Assembly (NCBI GenBank): GCA_022820125.1
Contig: JAJEGA010000125.1
Coordinates: forward strand, 1 to 64,000
Origin: Anaerolineae bacterium
GTDB taxonomy: Bacteria > Chloroflexota > Anaerolineae > Aggregatilineales > Phototrophicaceae
Reading direction: 5' to 3'
DNA length: 64,000 nt
Shown: positions 36,831-47,645 of the stretch, in pieces
Position numbering within the stretch: position 1 is the stretch's first letter
Layout: the number at the start of each line of letters is the position of its first letter
The notes under the pieces: model-generated
The model's input: the letters and a program-made list of their open reading frames with translations, nothing else
The model's database searches: none
What the model was told of the DNA's origin: nothing
Translations under genes and position numbers: made by a program

Positions 36831-39407
36831 TCAGCCAATTGGATTGCCCGAATTGTCGTGCGCCAGCAGCAGGCTCTCGACATAGTCTCGATGGTATACG
36901 CGCCCGCGCAGCCGCAGCGCGATGTAATGCGCGTAGACCCAGCCCCCTCGATCGGCGTAGCTGGTCTTGAGCCATTCAGAATTTTCGGTTATGCCGCTGA
37001 TCGCAACTTGCGCCCCAGCCGGAAGCATGGCGATCGACTCGGCGTTGACGCTTGGATCTCGCCGCAAGTGCAGCATGGCGCCGGGGTCAAGTGCGACATG
37101 GCCGATGACCCCCGCCATCATATCATCCGATGGCGGGATCGGCGTGGGCCCGGAGGCGCCGGCGCTGCGAATGCTGCCGCGCGACTGCGAGCTGATTTGC
37201 GGCGCCACGGTCTCGTCAAGGGCGCGCAGTGTGCTGACGAGCACGGGATCACCGTTCAGCAGCAGTTGGATATAGCTGGCGCTGACCCACCCTCTCACGA
37301 TCTCGCCCGCGTCGGTCGCGTAGTCCACAAACGCCCATTCATTCGCCGCGTCGAGCCCAATCAGAGTCAGCTCAGTATTGGGCGCCAATTGCGTCATCAC
37401 TTCGCTCTCGGGGCTGTTTGCCATACGCAGATTGAGCAAGGCGTTTGGATTCAAGCCCTGAACGCGAACCGACACATGGTCGGACAAGGCGGGCGGCCGC
37501 ACGTCGGTATTGGTGGTGCTGCCTGCCCGATTTTGCCTTACCATCGGCAAGCTGGCCAAGCGCTGAGGTTCGCCTTTTTCATCATAGACTTGCAGGTAAT
37601 AAGCGTTCGCCCAGCCCACAAGCGCGCCGCTGTCCACAGTTTGGTACATGACAAAGAGCCAGGTGTCGGCCGGCGCCAGGTCTTGCGCTGGGTAGAGCGA
37701 CGCGGCTGGATCAGCTGTATAGCCGCTAAGATCGATAGGCAGCTCGGCCGATTCTCCAGCGAGGAATTTGGTCATTCCGCGGCGGCCCAGCACAATCAGT
37801 TCGCTCCTCCCCGGCAGCAGGCCCAGGGATAAAGCATCGCTGGACGGATATTGACGCAGTTGCAATCTAGCGCTTGGATCTAGATCGACGATGGCGTAAG
37901 GACCTACGACAAGCGACGGTCCTGCCGCTGAAGCCGGGTCCGGCTCGCTGGCGGCAGCGGATTCGGAGACCGCTTCAATTGCCTCTGTCGATTCCGGCTC
38001 AAGCGCGGAATCGGTATCCGATGCTTCTTCAGTTGACGGCGCCTCATCAATCGGCGACATCGCGTCGGACGCGTCCGTATCGGCGGCGCTATCGGCAACT
38101 GGCGGCTCAGTTTCGTCTAGGGCGGCTTCTTGCATCAGCGGCGGCGCGGCAGTTATGCGGCGCATCAGGCTGGTCTCGGCGATCAAAAGACGGGGCGCGG
38201 TGAAGGCGCTGCCGGGCAAGGCAATCAGGTTGTAATAGGAACCGGGATAAAAGTTGCTGGCCGGCGCCTCGACCGTTCCGCTGAGATCGCCGATGTCTAG
38301 CATCATCGACATCGATTGTTTTCCCGGCACAATTTGCGCGGCGCCGCCATCGTCGCCAAATTGGACATCCGCGGCGACGATGGCGCCGCTCCCCAACTTG
38401 AGCCGACTAACGGAGCTATCTGGCACGGCGTTAATCAGGCTGACAAGGGCTGAAGCGGCGGTCAGGTCTTGCAGCGAGTCCGTAAAAGAAACAGGATTCA
38501 GCGAGGCGGGGGAGCCCACGACGGCAACGGTCTGCATTTGTCCCGCATTGACCTCCAGCGCAGTCGACGAGATGACCGTGCCGCCGAGGCTCAAGGTAAG
38601 CTGATGTGAGCCACTGAGCACGGCAATATGCGCCGACGGCTGGGCGAAAGCCAACGCGGGGATAATCATGAGATCGTTGATTTTGAGATCGATGGGCGCG
38701 GCGCCCCGCACGGCATGGATGAAGCGTATGCGACCGCTGGAGTCATCGGCATCCGCGGGCGCAGTCGCATGCAAGAGCTGCAGCTCGCTCGCATCGCCGT
38801 GGATTAGCAGCATGTTGCTGGCGCCGGCTGCCAGGGTCGCGCGGAAGTCGTGGCGCGCCACATCGCCATCCGCGTTAGCGGACGTCAAGCTGAAATCAAC
38901 CTGACCGGCGGGCAAATCAAAAGTGCCAAGCGACGCGCCGGGCGCAATGGACCCGCCAGCCAGCCGCTCATCCGCGGACGTCAAGCTTACGATGTCAATG
39001 GTGTCATCCAGCGCGTTGACAATTGAAAGGCGCGTCAAACCGAATTCCAGCGCGCTCAGATCGTCGGGCACGATGCGCGCGCGTTCGCTCGCGTCCGCTG
39101 TCAGCACAATCGCGGAGGCATCGCCGCCAATGCTGACGGGCTGAAGAATCAACTGCGTTGCCGCGCCGGCGACGGTTGCCACTAACTCGGCATCGCCAGC
39201 GGGCAAGCCAAAAAAAGCGGAGTCGTCGCCGTATGCCAGATCGGCGGCAGCCAACTCGCCATTGAGGTAGACATCAAGTATTGGAAGGTCGGACGCGACG
39301 TGGACAATGCGGGCGCGCGGGGACGCTTGAGCGTAAAGGGCGCCTGCCCAAAGGGCTCCGCTTGCAATCACAATAAGCAGAGTCGCCAAATATCTTCTGT
39401 TAATCAT
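36831..39407 (-). CDS. Secreted DUF4397 and SH3-domain protein
   Basis: The 858-residue protein has a signal peptide (MINRRYLATLLIVIASGALW). The N-terminal half holds DUF4397-type repeats (RARIVHVASDLPILDVYLNG; RIRFIHAVRGAAPIDLKIND; and a third LVSLINAVPDSSVSRLKLG). An acidic Glu/Asp/Ser/Thr-rich linker at about residues 425-500 follows. Then come three bacterial SH3-like repeats (ARLQLRQYPSSDALSLGLL; ALLNLRMANSPESEVMTQL; AMLHLRRDPSVNAESIAML). It is probably bound to the cell wall. The same SH3 type occurs in the protein at 652-1998. Confidence 0.75.
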   Translation of the reverse strand: MINRRYLATLLIVIASGALWAGALYAQASPRARIVHVASDLPILDVYLNGELAAADLAYGDDSAFFGLPAGDAELVATVAGAATQLILQPVSIGGDASAIVLTADASERARIVPDDLSALEFGLTRLSIVNALDDTIDIVSLTSADERLAGGSIAPGASLGTFDLPAGQVDFSLTSANADGDVARHDFRATLAAGASNMLLIHGDASELQLLHATAPADADDSSGRIRFIHAVRGAAPIDLKINDLMIIPALAFAQPSAHIAVLSGSHQLTLSLGGTVISSTALEVNAGQMQTVAVVGSPASLNPVSFTDSLQDLTAASALVSLINAVPDSSVSRLKLGSGAIVAADVQFGDDGGAAQIVPGKQSMSMMLDIGDLSGTVEAPASNFYPGSYYNLIALPGSAFTAPRLLIAETSLMRRITAAPPLMQEAALDETEPPVADSAADTDASDAMSPIDEAPSTEEASDTDSALEPESTEAIEAVSESAAASEPDPASAAGPSLVVGPYAIVDLDPSARLQLRQYPSSDALSLGLLPGRSELIVLGRRGMTKFLAGESAELPIDLSGYTADPAASLYPAQDLAPADTWLFVMYQTVDSGALVGWANAYYLQVYDEKGEPQRLASLPMVRQNRAGSTTNTDVRPPALSDHVSVRVQGLNPNALLNLRMANSPESEVMTQLAPNTELTLIGLDAANEWAFVDYATDAGEIVRGWVSASYIQLLLNGDPVLVSTLRALDETVAPQISSQSRGSIRSAGASGPTPIPPSDDMMAGVIGHVALDPGAMLHLRRDPSVNAESIAMLPAGAQVAISGITENSEWLKTSYADRGGWVYAHYIALRLRGRVYHRDYVESLLLAHDNSGNPIG

Positions 39408-39508
39408 GGTTGCTAACCCCGTTCCACGAGATTCGGCTAATCATCTATCCGTATCAGCGCAAGAGGAGCGGAGTTGTTTACATAGCGCGCCTGTCTTCGG
39501 CGTATAAA

Positions 39509-40851
<1,343 letters not shown>

Positions 40852-40875
40852 TGAGCAAGCGCGCTTATGGGTTGA

Positions 40876-41841
40876 TCAGTTAGCGCCGAGCAAGCGCTCA
40901 AGTTTGCCGTCGTCATCAGCCAGCGAATGCAAGCGATCGACGAAATCCCTCAGCTTGAATTTGTGATTCTGCGTGCCTACGACTTCCAAGGCATAAGTCG
41001 CGCTCAGGGCGCCGATCTGCCCGCAGAGCTTGAGGGGCAGCTTATTGCTCAGCCCGAATATGAAGCCAGCGCGATAGGCGTCGCCGGCGCCGGTCGGGTC
41101 GGCGATTGCGGCCGGCGGGAATGCCGCCACTTCGATGATTTCGCCATCACTATAGATCTTGGAGCCGTTTTCGCTTTCGGTGATGACGACGATCTCGGCG
41201 CGCTCGCGCAAATCGTCGAGCGTGTAGCCGGTCTTTTCGTAGATGACGCTGGCTTCGTAGATATTCACAATAAGCAAATAGGCGCCCTCGAGGCCGCGCC
41301 GCAGCTCGGCGCCATCCAAACGCGCCACCTGCTGGCCCGGGTCGTAGATGAAGCGCAAGTCCCGCGCCCGGCACTCGTCGCAGAGATTGATCATGGCGAC
41401 CGGGTCATTCGGCGAGATGACCACGAGATCGGGCTGTCGGCTGATGACATCGGCGATGCGATAATCGCGCGCCAGGTTCATCGCGCCGCCATAAAAGAAA
41501 GCCAATTGATTGTTGTCATCGTCGGTATTGGCGAAGAATGATGCGGTGAATACCTCATCGATCTGGATCACGGTGGCGCAATCGACGCCGCTGCTCTCAA
41601 GCCAGCGCCGATAATCGCCGAAGTCGCGCCCGACAGTGCCCATCAATTTGGGGCGCAAGCCGAAATTCGCCAGCGTGAAGGCGATATTGGCGGCGACGCC
41701 GCCCCAGTGCTTGGTCATATCATCGACCAGGAAACTGAGACTCATGTTGTGCAGCTCATCGGGAATGAAGTGTCGCTGAAAGCTGCCGGGGAAGCGCATC
41801 AGATAATCATAGGCGATAGAACCGGTAACAAGGATTTCCAT
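40876..41841 (-). CDS. PfkB-family kinase, probably adenosine kinase
   Basis: The 321-residue protein has the PfkB fold. The N-terminal motif is MTKHWGGVAANIAFTLANFG and the catalytic anion hole is ADPTGAGDAYRAGF with its Asp base. Position next to ahcY suggests it phosphorylates the adenosine released by that enzyme; several bacterial adenosine kinases are of this type. A sugar kinase cannot be excluded. It starts at 41841, divergent from the gene at 42021. Confidence 0.78.
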   Translation of the reverse strand: MEILVTGSIAYDYLMRFPGSFQRHFIPDELHNMSLSFLVDDMTKHWGGVAANIAFTLANFGLRPKLMGTVGRDFGDYRRWLESSGVDCATVIQIDEVFTASFFANTDDDNNQLAFFYGGAMNLARDYRIADVISRQPDLVVISPNDPVAMINLCDECRARDLRFIYDPGQQVARLDGAELRRGLEGAYLLIVNIYEASVIYEKTGYTLDDLRERAEIVVITESENGSKIYSDGEIIEVAAFPPAAIADPTGAGDAYRAGFIFGLSNKLPLKLCGQIGALSATYALEVVGTQNHKFKLRDFVDRLHSLADDDGKLERLLGAN

Positions 41842-41977
41842 CGTGGCATTCCGCAGTTATGTTGATGGCACAAGCGCGCAGTATAACGCAATTGATTAGG
41901 GCGCGGTACGGAGGATTCCGCGCTTTACCGGCTGAACTGGCGCTGACTTGCAATTTAGTGATTGGCGTGGCGACAGA

Positions 41978-41986
41978 TGATATACT
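41978..41986 (+). promoter_or_regulatory. Extended -10 promoter for the nicotinate phosphoribosyltransferase
   Basis: TGATATACT is an extended -10 (TG, A, TATACT). The hexamer 17 bases upstream (GTGATT, 41958-41963) is a weak -35. It lies 35 bases before the gene start at 42021. Confidence 0.5.
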
Positions 41987-42020
41987 TTCTGTGATTTGAC
42001 GCTTCTAGTAGCCGCATGCG

Positions 42021-43385
42021 TTGGCGAAGGTGGCGCGCGACTTGTCAATTTTTGATCGCAAACGCCTGAAAGCGAAGGACTTCGCCTTGCCGGCAGCGGC
42101 TTTGCGGCGCGGCTTTTATGCCGATCGCTACTTCGCCAATAGCCGGCAGTTGCTTTCGGCGCTGGCGAAAACCGGCTACCGCTACCGCGGGGAGAATCCG
42201 CGAAGCCTTGCTGGAGCGCAAACGCTTGAAGTCGGCGAGATCGAGGTGGAGGCGCAGATATTCAATCGCCGCTCGCCACTGGCGCTGATCGCCGGCGTCG
42301 ATCACGCGCTCGCTCAGTTGCGCTGCGCCACCGGTTTCTTTGATGATTGCGATAACTGGGTGGAGACTTGGGCGGCCCTGGAGGTCGACGCAGTGCAGGA
42401 CGGCGTGTTGACCTATTATGATGGCGACCCGCAGAATGTGCTCACCGTGCTTGAAATCCGCGGGTCCTATCGCGATTTTGCCGTGCTTGAGACCTCACTG
42501 CTCGGTGTGCTTTCACGCGCGAGCCGGGTCGCCACCAATGTCTACGAGGTCTTAAAAGCGGCGGCGGGCAAATCGGTGCTGTTTTTCCCGGCGCGTTTCG
42601 ACCTGCCCGAAGCGCAAGCGATTGACGGCTATGCCTACTGGCTGGCGCTGCGGCGCTTTCATCGCGATACTGGCATTGAAGTGAGGCCCCTGGCGAGCAC
42701 CGACGCGCAGGCGTCGCTGTGGGGCGGCGCCGGCGTCGGCACGATTCCGCACGCGATGATCGCCTGCTTTCTGGCGGATAGCGCCGAGACGATGGTGCAG
42801 TTCGCGCGCCATATTCCGCTTGAGACGCCACGCATCCTGCTGGCTGATTTCAACAACGATGTGGTCGCCGACAGCCGCGCGACCTTGGCCGCCTTCTGGC
42901 CCCATTACGCCGCCGCCTATCAAGCCTCCGACAGCGACGGATTGACGCGCTGGCGGCTGAACGGCGTGCGGCTTGATACCAGCGCAACCTTGCGCGATCG
43001 CTCGCTGCCGGGCGAGGCGGAGACGGGCGTCAGCCCAAAGCTGGTCTTCACCGTGCGCGAGGCTTTGAACAGCGCGTGGGAGAGTTGGGGCGTCCCGCGC
43101 GAATTGGAAGCGGTCGCGCGCGATTTCTGCCGCGGCGCCCAAATTGTAGTATCGGGGGGATTCAACCTGGAACGGGTCGCGCGCTTCGAACGCGAGGGCG
43201 CGCCGGTTGATAGTTATGGCATCGGCTCGGCTTTCTTGGCGAATGATCGCCGTACAAACTCCGATTTTACGATGGACATCGTTCGAGTGAAAGTTGAGGG
43301 CCGCTGGGTCAACATGCCGAAGGTGGGGCGGCGCCCTTGCGATAACCCCGATTTGGAGCGGGTTGATCTCAGCGAGCTTGGTTGA
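42021..43385 (+). CDS. pncB: Nicotinate phosphoribosyltransferase family protein
   Basis: The 454-residue protein matches the NAPRTase/NAMPT superfamily. Recognisable parts are LRRGFYADRYFANSRQLL near the N terminus (the usual TDLYQL-type segment), VLEIRGSYRDFAVLETSLLG, VLFFPARFDLPEAQAIDGYA, the GVGTIPHAMIACF loop and IVVSGGFNLERVARF. It should make nicotinate mononucleotide for NAD synthesis. The TTG start at 42021 is uncertain; a GTG at 42030 is also possible. A nicotinamidase-like hydrolase is encoded nearby at 44470-45393. Confidence 0.8.
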   Translation: MAKVARDLSIFDRKRLKAKDFALPAAALRRGFYADRYFANSRQLLSALAKTGYRYRGENPRSLAGAQTLEVGEIEVEAQIFNRRSPLALIAGVDHALAQLRCATGFFDDCDNWVETWAALEVDAVQDGVLTYYDGDPQNVLTVLEIRGSYRDFAVLETSLLGVLSRASRVATNVYEVLKAAAGKSVLFFPARFDLPEAQAIDGYAYWLALRRFHRDTGIEVRPLASTDAQASLWGGAGVGTIPHAMIACFLADSAETMVQFARHIPLETPRILLADFNNDVVADSRATLAAFWPHYAAAYQASDSDGLTRWRLNGVRLDTSATLRDRSLPGEAETGVSPKLVFTVREALNSAWESWGVPRELEAVARDFCRGAQIVVSGGFNLERVARFEREGAPVDSYGIGSAFLANDRRTNSDFTMDIVRVKVEGRWVNMPKVGRRPCDNPDLERVDLSELG

Positions 43386-43420
43386 CACTAGCGCGCCATC
43401 ATCAAGATTCGAAAACGGAG

Positions 43421-44464
43421 CTATATCTCTTCTCCGGCGACCGCCCGGCGCAAGCTCGCATTGAAGGGCGGGCGGGCGATGCCGCGCTCAGTGACGATGC
43501 CGCTGAGATAGCGATGCGGCGTGACGTCAAATGCCGGGTTGCGCGCCTTGAAATGCGCGGGAACGATAGGATTGCCGTAGGGGGTGGTTACTTCAGCCGG
43601 GTCGCGCTGCTCAATAGGGATCTGTGCGCCGCTGCTCAAAGCGAGATCGATGGTTGATGTCGGCGCCACCGTATAAAAGGGGATGCCGTGCGCCTGAGCC
43701 ATGATCGCCAATTGGTAGGTGCCGATTTTGTTGGCGACATCGCCATTGGCGGCGATGCGATCGGCGCCGACGAGAATGATATCGACCTCGCCCTGCCCCA
43801 TGTAATAACCGGCGGCGGCATCTGGGATGATGTCGTAGCTGACGCCCAGCCGATCCAGCTCCCAGGCGCTCAAGCGCGAACCTTGCAAACGGGGGCGGGT
43901 CTCGTCCAGCAACACGTGAATCTTCTTGCCTAGCTCGAAAGCGGAGCGGACAACGCCGAGCGCCGTGCCATAATCCACGGTGGCCAGCGCGCCGGTATTG
44001 CAATGATGCAGAATGGTCGCGCCATCCGGGACCAGCGCCGCGCCGCGTTGCGCCATGCGTTTGTTGATGGCGACATCCTCATCGGCGATCCGCTTGGCCG
44101 CCTGCAGCAGAACATCACGAAGGTCATCCGGATTGCTGAATTCGTCGCTGGCGGCGATTTCGAGCAGCTTGTCCACCGCCCAAGCCAGATTGACGGCGGT
44201 GGGGCGCGCCGCTTTCAGCAGCTCGGCGGCTTTCCGCAAGTCTTGCGCCAGCGCGCCGATGGCATCGGCTTTACTTGCTCGCGCGGCAAGCGCCATGCCG
44301 AAGCCGGCGGCCGCGCCAATAGCGGGAGCGCCTCGTACGGTCATGTTCTGTATGCTCTCGGCGACGGCTTCCGCTGTCTCCAGCCGGACGAATTCCAGCT
44401 TCCAGGGCAATGCCCGCTGGTCAATCATCTTGACGGCGCCGCTATCCCATTCAACCGTTCGCAT
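43421..44464 (-). CDS. mtnA: Methylthioribose-1-phosphate isomerase
   Basis: The 347-residue protein belongs to the eIF2B-like family. It has NMTVRGAPAIGAAAGFGM, the catalytic Cys155 in HHCNTGALATVDYGTALG and Asp235 in VGADRIAANGDVANKIGTY, which correspond to the known Cys/Asp pair of MtnA. It isomerises methylthioribose-1-phosphate to the ribulose form in methionine salvage, downstream of MtnP (23893-24771). I prefer the ATG at 44464 to an in-frame TTG at 44473 that overlaps the previous gene. Confidence 0.93.
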   Translation of the reverse strand: MRTVEWDSGAVKMIDQRALPWKLEFVRLETAEAVAESIQNMTVRGAPAIGAAAGFGMALAARASKADAIGALAQDLRKAAELLKAARPTAVNLAWAVDKLLEIAASDEFSNPDDLRDVLLQAAKRIADEDVAINKRMAQRGAALVPDGATILHHCNTGALATVDYGTALGVVRSAFELGKKIHVLLDETRPRLQGSRLSAWELDRLGVSYDIIPDAAAGYYMGQGEVDIILVGADRIAANGDVANKIGTYQLAIMAQAHGIPFYTVAPTSTIDLALSSGAQIPIEQRDPAEVTTPYGNPIVPAHFKARNPAFDVTPHRYLSGIVTERGIARPPFNASLRRAVAGEEI

Positions 44465-44469
44465 TGTGT

Positions 44470-45393
44470 TCAACCTATCGCCTCAGTCGTGCTGGAGAAG
44501 GTCAAGCCATTCGCGCGGTGACGCTGATATTCCTCGTTTGCCAGCGCGTCGAAGTCGATGCCGGGGACCTGAACTGAAGACATGCCATCTTCCAGAATGC
44601 GCAGCCGCTGTATGCGCTCGGGACGCCGCGCCAGCGCCCGCATCATTGAATTCACCGTCTCCAAAACGCAGTGGCTCTTGGCTTGCCCGGCAAGATATGC
44701 CAGGTCGTAGCTTTCGAGCTGGCGCAAGAGGGCGTGATTGAAGCCGCCTTGCGGATGATCGGCGACTTTGATCTCGGGTTCGAAAATAGAATAGTGCTCC
44801 GTCTGCGGGATGAACCCTTTGCTCAGCATCAGCGGCTGGCTTTGTCGCGCGGCCGAGTGGTAGCAGAGCGCTTCATAAAGGGAGGGCGACAAATTGTGCC
44901 CAGGGGCGCCGACCATCGTGTGGAAGGGCCAAATCATCAGCTGCTTCCGGTGCTGGCGTTCCAGCCGCGCAACGTAGCGCTTGGACCACGCTTCTTCATA
45001 GAGCGGCTGCCATTCTCCCGCCTCTGCCTCAGCAGCGCTGATGACCGTCATCGGCGGCGGATGCTGCCCGGCTGCGTCCCGCCACCAGGTGGAGAAGAAA
45101 ATCTGCAGCGGATAGTGGCTGTCCAGCGAGAGGAAGATCTTGCTGATTTGCCTGACATGCCGGTAGATCCATTCCACCAGTCGGCGGCAGTCTTCAACCG
45201 CGACGGGCACGGGCAGCGCGCCATCGCTGTGAATGAAGTCGATCTGCATATCAACCAGAACCAGCGCGATGCTCGGGTCGTCGAAGGCGGCGGGCGGCAG
45301 GCTCAGCTTGGCGCCAGCCTCAACCGCCGCCGAAATATCCGGCGGAAAGCGCTGGCCGACCCGCTTCGGATCATAAAAGGCGGGAAGGGACAT
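44470..45393 (-). CDS. Isochorismatase-family cysteine hydrolase, nicotinamidase-like
   Basis: The 307-residue protein has the isochorismatase/nicotinamidase core. The catalytic Asp48 is in LVLVDMQIDFIH, metal-type residues are in SLDSHYPLQIF, and the nucleophilic cysteine is in AGQAKSHCVLETV. It is about 100 residues longer than PncA, with an N-terminal extension and a large insertion around EEAWSKRYVARLERQHRKQL. With a nicotinate phosphoribosyltransferase gene 1.1 kb away, nicotinamide deamidation is plausible but not proven. Confidence 0.72.
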   Translation of the reverse strand: MSLPAFYDPKRVGQRFPPDISAAVEAGAKLSLPPAAFDDPSIALVLVDMQIDFIHSDGALPVPVAVEDCRRLVEWIYRHVRQISKIFLSLDSHYPLQIFFSTWWRDAAGQHPPPMTVISAAEAEAGEWQPLYEEAWSKRYVARLERQHRKQLMIWPFHTMVGAPGHNLSPSLYEALCYHSAARQSQPLMLSKGFIPQTEHYSIFEPEIKVADHPQGGFNHALLRQLESYDLAYLAGQAKSHCVLETVNSMMRALARRPERIQRLRILEDGMSSVQVPGIDFDALANEEYQRHRANGLTFSSTTEAIG

Positions 45394-45410
45394 GCTGCCG
45401 GAAGGCGCCG

Positions 45411-46097
45411 CTAATTGAACTGTTCAATCAAGGCGCCCAACTGTTCAACCGTCGGCTGGTTGCTGAAGGGCGTGAGCTGCGGCATACCGTTGCCGAGCTG
45501 GAAGAAGACGGTCGGCGTGCCCTGGACTTCCAGTTGCGTGGCGTACTGCGTATCAATATCGACCTGGGTCGCATCGCGCGCGCATTCAAGCAGATCCGCG
45601 TAAGACATATTCATCACATCTGCGAAACTGCGCGCCGAATTATCGTTGAAGCGTCTGGCGCTGGCTAATTCGTAGAGTCGGTCATGCGCGGTCCAGAAGG
45701 CGCCGGGGCGCAGCGTATCGGCGCATTCAGCGAGTTGCGCGCTGAGGCGTGAATAAGCGGGATCGACAACAGGCGTGAAGCGATATTCGAAGCGCGCCAT
45801 GCCTTTGGCGACATATTGAGTGATGAGTTGATCGACGGTGGACTTGTAGCGCTGGCAGTGGCTGCAGAGGAAATCTTCAAAGGCGATAATCGTGATCGGC
45901 GCCGCCGGGTCACCCAGAACGAAGCCGCCGTCATCTCGCCGCCCCTGCGGGATCTGCGAATAATCGAATGTTCCCTCGCTGAGGGATGTCTGGCTGGAGA
46001 GCAAGACCAAGACTACCGCAACCGCAACAGCGATTATTACAACCGCGCCCAGGATCAGCATATTGCGCTGGGGCGCGCTTTTGGTTTTTTGCGCCAC
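45411..46097 (-). CDS. Membrane-anchored DsbA-like thioredoxin-fold protein
   Basis: The 228-residue protein has an N-terminal membrane anchor (residues 13-34), then a DSBA-type thioredoxin domain. The redox motif is Cys-Ser-His-Cys in FEDFLCSHCQRYKS and the cis-proline loop is VQGTPTVFFQLG. It should exchange disulphides in exported proteins. Two further cysteines (AECADTL and LLECARD) are in the helical insert. A gene with the opposite direction starts about 220 bases away. Confidence 0.85.
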   Translation of the reverse strand: MAQKTKSAPQRNMLILGAVVIIAVAVAVVLVLLSSQTSLSEGTFDYSQIPQGRRDDGGFVLGDPAAPITIIAFEDFLCSHCQRYKSTVDQLITQYVAKGMARFEYRFTPVVDPAYSRLSAQLAECADTLRPGAFWTAHDRLYELASARRFNDNSARSFADVMNMSYADLLECARDATQVDIDTQYATQLEVQGTPTVFFQLGNGMPQLTPFSNQPTVEQLGALIEQFN

Positions 46098-46319
46098 GTC
46101 ACTATCCTCGTCAACTACTTTGGGGGACCCGCAACCGCAACCGCAATCGCCGAGCCCGGCTAGATTCTCAAATCCTACATAGCAATTAACCGCTCGTCAA
46201 TTGTGTTGCCGGGCATTCCGCCTGAGTTTACATCTGATTTTCAGTCAAAGCATGGCTTATACTGTAAGAATGCCGGTCATATCGCCGTCATCGTCCAATT
46301 GATGGAGAGTTGGCGTCTA

Positions 46320-47645
46320 ATGCGAATGGATGAATTGATTGAGAAAAAGCGCGACGGTCATGCGCTGACCGAGAGCGAGATTCGCTTCTTCATCGGCGGC
46401 TTCACAGCCGGCGAGATCCCCGATTATCAGGTGGCGGCGCTGCTGATGGCGATTTACTTTCAAGGAATGAACCGCGCCGAAACGGCGCGCCTGACGATGG
46501 CGATGGCGGAATCGGGCGATATGCTTGATCTATCGGACCTATGCGATTACGCGGTCGACAAGCACTCATCGGGCGGCGTGGGCGATAAGACAAGTTTAGT
46601 TGTGCTGCCCTTGATGGCGTCCTTTGGCGCGCCAATCGCCAAGATGAGCGGCCGCGGGCTGGGCGCGACCGGCGGCACGCTGGACAAGCTGGAGTCGATC
46701 AGCGGTTTCAAGGTCAACCTGTCAGAAAGCGAGTTCCGGCGAATCGCGAGCGAGACGGGCTTGGTCATCGCTGGGCAGAGCAAGAGCCTGGCGCCAGCCG
46801 ATGGGCTGATTTACGCGCTGCGCGATGTCACTGGCACGGTCGCCAGCCGGTCCCTCATCGCCAGCAGCATCATGAGCAAAAAGCTGGCGGCTGGCGCGAG
46901 CGGCATTGTGCTCGATGTCAAGCTGGGGCGCGGCGCCTTTATGCAGACGCTTGACGAAGCGCGCGCATTGGCGACCGCGATGGTGCAGATTGGCGTCGAT
47001 GCCGGGCGCGATATGGTGGCGCTGCTATCCGATGTGAATCAACCACTTGGCGTGGCGGTTGGCAACGCGCTGGAAGTGGCGGAGGCGGTCAGCACTTTGC
47101 GCGGCGAGGGACCGGCGGATTTCCACCAGCATTGTGTGGAGGTGGCGGCGCATATGCTGCGGCTGGCTGGGCGTGGCGAGCGCTGGACCGAGCTGGCGGA
47201 GGCGCGCGCGCAAGCCGACCGCGTCTTGAAAAAGGGCGCGGCTTTGGAATATCTGAGGCGCATGGTGGAGGCGCAAGGCGGCGAGGTCTCGCAGATTGAC
47301 GACCCGCGCAAGCTGCCAAAAGCGAAGCTTCGTTACAATTTGCATGCGCGCGAGAGCGGCTGCCTGGCAGCCGTCTTGGCTGACCAAATCGCCCGGGCGA
47401 CGTTGACGTTGGGCGCTGGGCGGCGGACGAAAGAGGACGCGATTGATCATGCTGTCGGCGTTGAAGTTCACTGCAATGTCGGCGACCACGTTACTGCCGG
47501 CGATCTGCTGATGACGATCCACGCCAATGAGGAAGCCAGTTTACAGGCGGCGCTGGAAGAACTCGGCGCGGCGGTCGAATACAGCGCTTCGCCGGTGGCG
47601 CCATTGCCGCTTTTCCATGGCCTGGTTGATGGTCGGGCGCTTTAG
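46320..47645 (+). CDS. Pyrimidine-nucleoside (thymidine) phosphorylase
   Basis: The 441-residue protein begins MRMDELIEKKRDGHALT, very close to the usual start of the family. It contains YAVDKHSSGGVGDKTSLVV with the phosphate-binding KHSSGG, KMSGRGLGATGGTLDKLESI and SIMSKKLAAGASGIVLDVK. It phosphorolyses thymidine or uridine. The ATG at 46320 is set by a GGAGAG ten bases upstream; an ATG at 46302 is the alternative. Its end overlaps the convergent lipoprotein gene by four bases. Confidence 0.92.
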   Translation: MRMDELIEKKRDGHALTESEIRFFIGGFTAGEIPDYQVAALLMAIYFQGMNRAETARLTMAMAESGDMLDLSDLCDYAVDKHSSGGVGDKTSLVVLPLMASFGAPIAKMSGRGLGATGGTLDKLESISGFKVNLSESEFRRIASETGLVIAGQSKSLAPADGLIYALRDVTGTVASRSLIASSIMSKKLAAGASGIVLDVKLGRGAFMQTLDEARALATAMVQIGVDAGRDMVALLSDVNQPLGVAVGNALEVAEAVSTLRGEGPADFHQHCVEVAAHMLRLAGRGERWTELAEARAQADRVLKKGAALEYLRRMVEAQGGEVSQIDDPRKLPKAKLRYNLHARESGCLAAVLADQIARATLTLGAGRRTKEDAIDHAVGVEVHCNVGDHVTAGDLLMTIHANEEASLQAALEELGAAVEYSASPVAPLPLFHGLVDGRAL

